A stretch of DNA of 56,504 bases from Chloroflexota bacterium (lineage in GTDB: Bacteria > Chloroflexota > UBA6077 > SHYK01): positions 1 to 56,504 of the forward strand of contig WHTR01000006.1 in the NCBI GenBank assembly GCA_009377635.1, in the 5' to 3' direction. The position numbers and the translations under genes are program-made. Shown here one piece after another: positions 51,723 through 56,504 of the stretch. Positions within the stretch are counted from its first letter, which is position 1. Every line of letters begins with the position of its first letter. The notes under the pieces were generated by a model, which did not search any database, had not been told where the DNA came from, and saw only the letters and a list, made by a program, of their open reading frames with translations.

Positions 51723-52772
51723 ATGCGTGAACGCGAGCGCGAGGTCGCTACGCACTACGATGTCCAGATGGATCGCCGCGTCGCCGACGTGGAAGAGTGG
51801 GAGCGCAATCGAAAGGTCATGGCGCACGGCCGGAATCTTGTGATGACGCATTCTCCGCTTCGCAACGCGCGGTATGGAACGCTGGTTGGGCTCGGCGGTC
51901 AGTGCCCCTCTCGAGTCATCGACACCCGGATCATCGAAGTGGCGCCTGGGCAGCGAACGAGCACCCATCGCCACGTCCACACCGCGGAGCTGCTCGTGCT
52001 CGATGGCGAGGGCTATACCGTCGTCAACGACCGGCAGTTTCGCTGGAGCACGTGGGACGCCTTCTACATCCCCGCCAACGCCTGGCACTACACAGTGAAT
52101 ACGGGAAGCACCCCGGCGCGATTCGTGAGCATCAGTGACGCACCCCTCTTCGACCTGTTCAACATGGACCGGATCGATGACATCGGACAGGCTGAACCAC
52201 CAGGTCCCTTTTTTCCGGACACCGAGCTCCAGCGTCTCGCCCAAACGGTTGAGGGCCGCGCGCCGAGCGAGTATGAGCGGGCCATCCTCGCCGCGGCGGA
52301 GAACGAGCGCCACCTGGCGACGGGGACCCTCGTCACGCACTTCCAGGACCAAACCTTGCTTCTCAACAAGAAGGGCACGAAGAGCACGTTCCTGGTGGAC
52401 ATCTCCCAGGGCTATCACGGGACGCAGCTCAGCATGGTGATGTTCCAGATCGCGCCCGGCGGATGGCAGTCAAAGCACCGCCACGGCGGGGAGGCGGTTC
52501 TCTACTGCGTCGACGGCCGGGGCTACAGCATCGTAGACGGCGAGCGCCACGACTGGGAGGCGGGAGACGCGGTGCTTGTCTCGAAGTGGTGCTGGCACCA
52601 GCACTTCAATGCCGACCCGGACAACGTTGCCGTCATCATTCGCATGCACATGTGGGAGAGCCAGTACAAGCTGATGAGCTTCTGCCTCTATCCCCTCCCG
52701 ATGTATGAGGAGCCGGCGCGCCTAGACGGAAGCGACCCGTCCCTCTGGGAGCGCCACACGGTGGAGGCTTAG
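51723..52772 (+). CDS. Bicupin metalloprotein paired with an AAA ATPase
   Basis: A 349-residue two-cupin protein. Both halves hold full four-ligand cupin motifs: THRHVHTAELLVL and ANAWHYTVN in the first, KHRHGGEAVLYCVDG and WCWHQHFN in the second, unlike the three-His bicupins at 37-44 kb. AAGGGGG lies 7 bp before ATG 51723. Its stop is one base from the start of the following AAA ATPase gene, so the two are tightly co-translated. Probably binds Fe or Mn; a ring-cleaving or sugar-acid role is possible, but the reaction is unknown. Confidence 0.82.
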   Translation: MREREREVATHYDVQMDRRVADVEEWERNRKVMAHGRNLVMTHSPLRNARYGTLVGLGGQCPSRVIDTRIIEVAPGQRTSTHRHVHTAELLVLDGEGYTVVNDRQFRWSTWDAFYIPANAWHYTVNTGSTPARFVSISDAPLFDLFNMDRIDDIGQAEPPGPFFPDTELQRLAQTVEGRAPSEYERAILAAAENERHLATGTLVTHFQDQTLLLNKKGTKSTFLVDISQGYHGTQLSMVMFQIAPGGWQSKHRHGGEAVLYCVDGRGYSIVDGERHDWEAGDAVLVSKWCWHQHFNADPDNVAVIIRMHMWESQYKLMSFCLYPLPMYEEPARLDGSDPSLWERHTVEA

Positions 52773-52773
52773 C

Positions 52774-53796
52774 GTGCGCGACAATGACGTCAACCTCTAC
52801 CGGGGTGCGCGCCTGTTTGCAGAGTTTGGCCCGTTCGTCGGCGAGCCGGGACCCGATGGCACGGCAGTCACAGAGAACGACATCCTCGGCGAATTCTATC
52901 GGCGGGTCCTCGCGGAGACGACGGCGATCGTGGCCCATCAGTGGCGGAACGAGATCGCTCGGAGCGCCCTGAAGGGGTTTCTCTTCTGCGGCGGTGTGGG
53001 CATCGGAAAGACTACGATGGCCCGACGGCTCGCCTACGAGCTCGTGCGCATCTTCGGCGCGAGCAACGGGTCGAGCACAGGGACCCCACCGAACCGCGCC
53101 TCGGCTTCATTACCAGACAGTGCCCACGCCCATAGCGCCCTCGTCGTGGCGGGTCCGGACCACACCCACGGAGACGCACACGGCGAGCCGCACGAGCACC
53201 CGCCGGCGACGCTCGGCTGGGACGTCGCCGGCGACGACACCGTGCTGGTCATCGTCGACGGAGCCGACATCGCCCGCGGGCGCTACGGAGACAGCGAAGA
53301 GCAGTTGCGCAAGCTGTTCCAGTTCGCGCGCGAGGGGGAGTTCCACGGCCACCGGCACGAGGACGATCCGGTGCGACGCACGGTGCTCCTGTTCGATGAT
53401 GTCGAGAGCCTGTTCCTCGCCCGCGGCTCCGGCGGGGCAAAGGAATGGCACTTCAGCCAGAACAGCGTCTTCTTTCACGCCGTTGACGAGCTAGACACCG
53501 CGCGAACCGCGGTCGTGCTGACGACGAACCGGATTGATCTCGTTGATGAAGCCATCATCGACCGCTTCCTGCCCTACGAGTTCGGCGCGCCGCCGCCGGA
53601 GGTCTTGCGCGAGGTGGCCCGCCACCGGGCGGCTCGACAGCGGCTCGACGACGCGCGCCTGGCGCCCGTGCTCGCCGCCTTGGACGACCCAGCGGGTACG
53701 GTGAAGAGCATTCGCGACGTCGAACGGATGGTTACGCGCGCCTACGTGGCGAGCATCGTCGGCCATGACCGTGCAGCCGTCAGCGGCGACCGATGA
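52774..53796 (+). CDS. AAA ATPase with His-rich insertion
   Basis: A 340-residue AAA-family ATPase. Walker A is GGVGIGKTT (about 73-81), a pore-loop-like ADIARGRYGDSEEQLRKLF follows at about 164-182, Walker B is VLLFDD (204-209), sensor 1 is VLTTNR and the arginine finger DRFLP. Between Walker A and the pore loop is an insertion with about seven His in 25 residues (AHAH, then HTHGDAHGEPHEH), and HGHRH recurs near 191. It is translated with the bicupin. A chaperone or metal-loading role, in the manner of AAA proteins that activate metalloenzymes, is inferred; no family member of known function matches. Confidence 0.8.
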   Translation: MRDNDVNLYRGARLFAEFGPFVGEPGPDGTAVTENDILGEFYRRVLAETTAIVAHQWRNEIARSALKGFLFCGGVGIGKTTMARRLAYELVRIFGASNGSSTGTPPNRASASLPDSAHAHSALVVAGPDHTHGDAHGEPHEHPPATLGWDVAGDDTVLVIVDGADIARGRYGDSEEQLRKLFQFAREGEFHGHRHEDDPVRRTVLLFDDVESLFLARGSGGAKEWHFSQNSVFFHAVDELDTARTAVVLTTNRIDLVDEAIIDRFLPYEFGAPPPEVLREVARHRAARQRLDDARLAPVLAALDDPAGTVKSIRDVERMVTRAYVASIVGHDRAAVSGDR

Positions 53797-53827
53797 GCCG
53801 TTTGAGACATCTCACATGGAGCACTAG

Positions 53828-53957
53828 AAGTGCGGCCGAAAACGTCTTCTGTCATCCTTCGCTTCGCTCAGGATCTCCCCTTAAGCGTAAGTTAGCGGTC
53901 ACGAGAGATCCTTCGTCGCTGCGCTCCTCAGGATGACGGGGCTTTGCGGCCGGGGTT
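53828..53957. mobile_element. 130-bp MITE, copy B, CTAG-flanked
   Basis: Reverse-complement relative of the element at 27159, equal in length, flanked by CTAG at 53824-53827 and 53958-53961. It differs by a few transitions and by an exact inversion of the inner ATCCT...AGGAT unit. The right CTAG supplies the TAG stop of the next gene. Confidence 0.85.
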
Positions 53958-54686
53958 CTAGCCGTTCGCGCCGCCTGCCCCGAAGGCCTCGACGAGGGTT
54001 GCCACGTCGCCGCCGCTGACTGACCGGGGCAGCCGCTGGACGTGCGATCGGAGGGACCGCACCAAGAGCGCCGGCGGCTGACATCCTCGCATCGTCACGC
54101 GCACGCGCGGATCGGTGAAGACGACCACCGGGTTTATCGAGACGTCCTCCAGCAACTCCGACGGGAGTCGCTCGGCAATGCGCCGGCGGGCAAGATTGAC
54201 GTCTCGCTCCGCATCAGCGGCCGGGTTGCCCAGGGCCACGGGCGGTGCGAACCACAGGAGGAGACGGAGCGGTAGCGGGCGGCCGGGGTCGTGGCCCCAC
54301 GTCCCCTCGACGCACGTTACGGACCCCGCGACGCCCCGAGGCAGCAGGATGAGAATCCCCATCGGACCAACGAGCAAGTAATCCGGCAGACGGGCGCCCG
54401 GGAAGACCAGGAGATGATAGCGGTTGTCCAGCCCCCGGAGAGCTCGCCTGAGGGCTGGGTCCTGGCGCGCACGAGGTCCCCACCGGCGGATGTATGTCTG
54501 GTTCCGCCACCAGAAGAGCAGACCGATCAGCAAGGACGGGACGGACACCGCGTATTGCAGGACCGGATCGGGCTGAATGGCCGAGAAGATGAACCCAACG
54601 CCCAGGACGAGTACCGCGATGATCAGGTGTGCCCCGCTCCATCGCACCTGCCGGCGGACGTACAACTCGTTGGTATAGACCTGCAT
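53958..54686 (-). CDS. NERD-like membrane protein
   Basis: A 242-residue protein with two N-terminal membrane helices (AHLIIAVLVLGVGFIFSAI and YAVSVPSLLIGLLFWW, about residues 19-62). The rest resembles a nuclease-related (NERD) domain: NRYHLLVFPGARLPDYLLVGP, a central G-x-x-x-C-x-E segment and NPVVVFTDPRVRV. It starts 24 bp after plsX on the same strand, so it may be co-transcribed. Its stop TAG is part of the CTAG at the edge of the 130-bp element. Biochemical function of the family is not established. Confidence 0.65.
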   Translation of the reverse strand: MQVYTNELYVRRQVRWSGAHLIIAVLVLGVGFIFSAIQPDPVLQYAVSVPSLLIGLLFWWRNQTYIRRWGPRARQDPALRRALRGLDNRYHLLVFPGARLPDYLLVGPMGILILLPRGVAGSVTCVEGTWGHDPGRPLPLRLLLWFAPPVALGNPAADAERDVNLARRRIAERLPSELLEDVSINPVVVFTDPRVRVTMRGCQPPALLVRSLRSHVQRLPRSVSGGDVATLVEAFGAGGANG

Positions 54687-54710
54687 CGGAACGGCGGCCG
54701 GCGCCCGGGA

Positions 54711-55796
54711 TCAGGGTTCGGAGGACAGGGAGTCGGCCGACGGCACCCCCCTCCCCAGCCCCTGGTCCGCTGCTCCCGGCTCCAGGTCGGGAAGCCCAGC
54801 TCGGATGCCGCCCACGAGGTCTTGCTCGGTGGAAGCCCTGGCCACCCGGATCGCGTTGCGGATGGCCCGCGCATTCGACCGCCCGTGGGCGATGATGCAG
54901 ACTCCGTTGACGCCAAGCAGCGGAGCACCGCCGTACTCCGCGTAGTCCAGGCGACGGCGAACCCGGCCGAAGACTGGCATCAGCCCCAGGGCCAGAAGCG
55001 TCGTGAGCGGACTCGCCCGTATCTCGGAACGGACGACACCCAGAATGTTCGCGGCCACGCCCTTAGCAAACTTGATGAGGACATTGCCGACGAAGCCGTC
55101 TGTCACGACCACGTCCGCGGCCCCTTCCAGGATGTCCTTCCCCTCCACGTTGCCGACGAACCGGACCGGCGATCGACGAAGAAGCTGATAGGCTTCCTGG
55201 GTCGTCAGGCTCCCCTTCGACTCCTCCTCACCGATATTGAGCAGTCCCACGCGCGGCTCTGGCATGCCGAGCGCGCGCTCGGCGTACGCCGCTCCCATGA
55301 TCGCGAACTGCACGAGATTGTGCGCGCGGGCGTCGGCATTCGCGCCCACATCGAGCAGGAGACAGACACCGCGTGTCGTCGGGAAGGGCGTTGCCAGGGC
55401 CGGCCGGTCGATTCCCTCGATGCGCTTCAGCACGAACACCGCTCCAGCCATCGCGGCGCCGGTGTTGCCGGCGGTCACGAACGCGTCCGCCTCACCCGCG
55501 GCGACGAGCCCCAGGCCAACCACAATCGACGACCGCCGCTTCGCCCGGATAGCCCGCACCGGGTGCTCGGCCATGTCGATCAGCTCCGGCGCGTCGACGA
55601 TGCGCGGACCGCGTACGACCCCGCGCCTCAGCCGGGCGCTGCCTCTGTCAACCTCGCGGGAGACCATGTCCTGCGGGCCCACCACAATGATGTCGACTGC
55701 GGGATCGCGAGCCGCCTCCAGGGCGCCCATTATGGGAGCCGCTGGGGCCGCGTCACCGCCCATAGCATCCACTGCGATTCGTGGACGTTGAGACAA
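54711..55796 (-). CDS. plsX: Phosphate acyltransferase PlsX
   Basis: A 361-residue enzyme that turns acyl-ACP into acyl-phosphate, the donor for PlsY in phospholipid synthesis. Hallmarks: RIAVDAMGGDAAP, FVTAGNTGAAMAGAVFVL, CLLLDVGANAD, VGLLNIGEEESKG, DVVVTDGFVGNVLIKF and LLGVNGVCIIAHG. Length is typical with a short Pro/Ser tail. TTG 55796 is the best start at the conserved N-terminus; GGAG is close upstream. No rpmF or fab genes are visible beside it, but a divergent small membrane protein gene follows, as in related genomes. Confidence 0.95.
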   Translation of the reverse strand: MSQRPRIAVDAMGGDAAPAAPIMGALEAARDPAVDIIVVGPQDMVSREVDRGSARLRRGVVRGPRIVDAPELIDMAEHPVRAIRAKRRSSIVVGLGLVAAGEADAFVTAGNTGAAMAGAVFVLKRIEGIDRPALATPFPTTRGVCLLLDVGANADARAHNLVQFAIMGAAYAERALGMPEPRVGLLNIGEEESKGSLTTQEAYQLLRRSPVRFVGNVEGKDILEGAADVVVTDGFVGNVLIKFAKGVAANILGVVRSEIRASPLTTLLALGLMPVFGRVRRRLDYAEYGGAPLLGVNGVCIIAHGRSNARAIRNAIRVARASTEQDLVGGIRAGLPDLEPGAADQGLGRGVPSADSLSSEP

Positions 55797-55921
55797 GCTC
55801 CTACCGCCGATCCGCGACTGGGCCTGGGCATCAGAGGCTCAGTCGCTCGACCAGGTCGCTTGGAATGATACAGGCCGAGCGCCCGCACTGCGCTGCGTGG
55901 TTCCGTGGAATGGGGATGGGC

Positions 55922-55927
55922 TATAAT
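55922..55927 (+). promoter_or_regulatory. -10 element for the small tail-anchored protein gene
   Basis: A consensus TATAAT lies 95 bp before GTG 56022 in the plsX divergent region; the -35 is poor. Confidence 0.45.
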
Positions 55928-56021
55928 CGCGCGAACGGTGTTGAAGGTGGGTCCGCCAGCCGAGCACACGACGTGGCGACCCTGCCGGAGAACTCGCAAT
56001 CAGGAGAGCGAAGAGGGCGCC

Positions 56022-56354
56022 GTGCCAAAGACTCACGGGCGGCGACCTGCGCCCAAGCAGAAGAAGCGATCGCAACGGGGAGTTCCCGGCCGGCCTCAGC
56101 CAGCGGGCCCCATCGCGACAGCGCCAGCGTGGGCAGGAGGCGAACCCCCTCGGGTGCAGTCTGCACCAACTGCGCGGCCCGAACGGTCGCCCGCGCCAAC
56201 AGCGCGGCGCGCGGGGACAGCAACGCTTCCTCGTCGGCGATTCACCGACAACGCGGCGGAATACGCGTACGTGGCCAGCGACCTGCGGCGGATTGGAGTC
56301 CTCGCGGCAAGCCTGGTGGTCCTGCTGCTGGCCCTCTCGTTCGTCATTCGGTAG
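56022..56354 (+). CDS. Small basic protein with C-terminal transmembrane helix
   Basis: A 110-residue protein from GTG 56022 (GAGGG 6-10 bp upstream). The N-terminal 70 residues are Arg/Lys/Pro/Ala rich and likely disordered (HGRRPAPKQKKRSQRG). The end is better kept: RRFTDNAAEYAYVASDLRRIGVL, then a hydrophobic helix to LALSFVIR. Likely a tail-anchored inner-membrane protein. Position beside plsX hints at an envelope role; function unknown. The longer ORF in the track adds non-conserved residues. Confidence 0.65.
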   Translation: MPKTHGRRPAPKQKKRSQRGVPGRPQPAGPIATAPAWAGGEPPRVQSAPTARPERSPAPTARRAGTATLPRRRFTDNAAEYAYVASDLRRIGVLAASLVVLLLALSFVIR

Positions 56355-56429
56355 CCTGCACAACAGGTCATGCGGATGCAGACCGCTCGCCGCGCGTCCA
56401 CCGTCGAGAGCGCGTGAGCTTCGGAATCC

Positions 56430-56504
56430 GTGAACCGCGCTCTGGATTCCGCAACGCACAACTCCACGGGGGCGCCCAGCGCCGCGCGCCTCGCCCGGAT
56501 CGGC
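56430..56504 (+). CDS. Possible start of a further gene, cut by the window end
   Basis: From GTG 56430 an open frame (MNRALDSATHNSTGAPSAAR...) runs to the edge for 25 codons. No clear ribosome site and too short to identify. Confidence 0.2.
   Translation, partial: MNRALDSATHNSTGAPSAARLARIG

Noticed and set aside
54291-55868. 525-residue plus-strand ORF
   Set aside because: Antisense to the NERD-like gene and plsX; sequence is Arg/His/Pro-rich with no motif.

Overview
The window is high-GC DNA, and several features point to an uncultured free-living bacterium, most likely a Chloroflexota relative. These are dense paralogous catabolic families, peptide-binding lipoproteins with a bare Ala-Ala-Cys lipobox, a plsX block followed by a small tail-anchored protein gene, GTG/TTG starts and many 4-bp gene overlaps. 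The phylum call is inference from gene content; there is no rRNA marker here.

Layout. (1) 1-6.3 kb: an edge-truncated ABC-2-type ATPase gene with a 5'-truncated GbsR/MarR-like regulator, a DHA2-type drug exporter coupled to a MarR regulator, and a large PEP-utiliser/rifampicin-phosphotransferase-like protein. (2) 6.4-12.4 kb: catabolic block A, with an ACMSD-type amidohydrolase, an Asp/Glu-hydantoin racemase-fold protein, a class III CoA transferase, a phthalate-dioxygenase-type Rieske oxygenase, a DUF952 protein and a two-module VOC protein. (3) 12.5-22.1 kb: a housekeeping and scar zone holding a long hairpin, a repeat-bearing membrane protein, an ECF sigma/anti-sigma pair, a membrane glycosyltransferase gene split by a 148-bp MITE, a decayed AAA ATPase, VapBC, an isolated dnaN, a truncated SGNH-like gene and an MFS exporter. 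(4) 22.2-44.1 kb: catabolic block B. It has two peptide-type binding lipoproteins, another phthalate-type Rieske oxygenase, tRNA-Leu, a flavin/PNPOx-like protein, a methyltransferase, a Gfo/Idh/MocA dehydrogenase, a two-subunit Rieske dioxygenase, three amidohydrolases, two signal-less periplasmic-binding-fold proteins (one like 4,5-dihydroxyphthalate decarboxylase), three bicupins, a DHDPS-family lyase and several gene fragments. (5) 44.2-56.5 kb: integrase remnant, tRNA-Arg, a methyltransferase plus GT-C glycosyltransferases, the N-terminal half of transketolase, a bicupin coupled to a His-rich AAA ATPase, a NERD-like protein, plsX and a small tail-anchored protein.

How the genes may work together. 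The families needed to take a fused-ring aromatic acid to protocatechuate are all present: bicupin ring cleavage, hydratase-aldolase, phthalate 4,5-dioxygenase-type Rieske enzyme, Gfo/Idh/MocA dihydrodiol dehydrogenase and 4,5-dihydroxyphthalate decarboxylase. Spare decarboxylase-type amidohydrolases and ring-cleaving bicupins accompany them. No reductase/ferredoxin partner for the Rieske enzymes and no transporter permease is visible, so these would have to be encoded elsewhere. Gene fragments of the same families (Rieske, DHDPS, SDR, FAD-protein N-terminus) show that the island is being remodelled.

Small non-autonomous elements that share a CTAG target duplication recur: 148 bp at 16.66 kb, a pair of 130-bp elements at 27.2 and 53.8 kb, and a probable one at 45.4 kb. 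The two 130-bp copies both sit between convergent genes and differ by an exact inversion of an internal palindrome-flanked segment.
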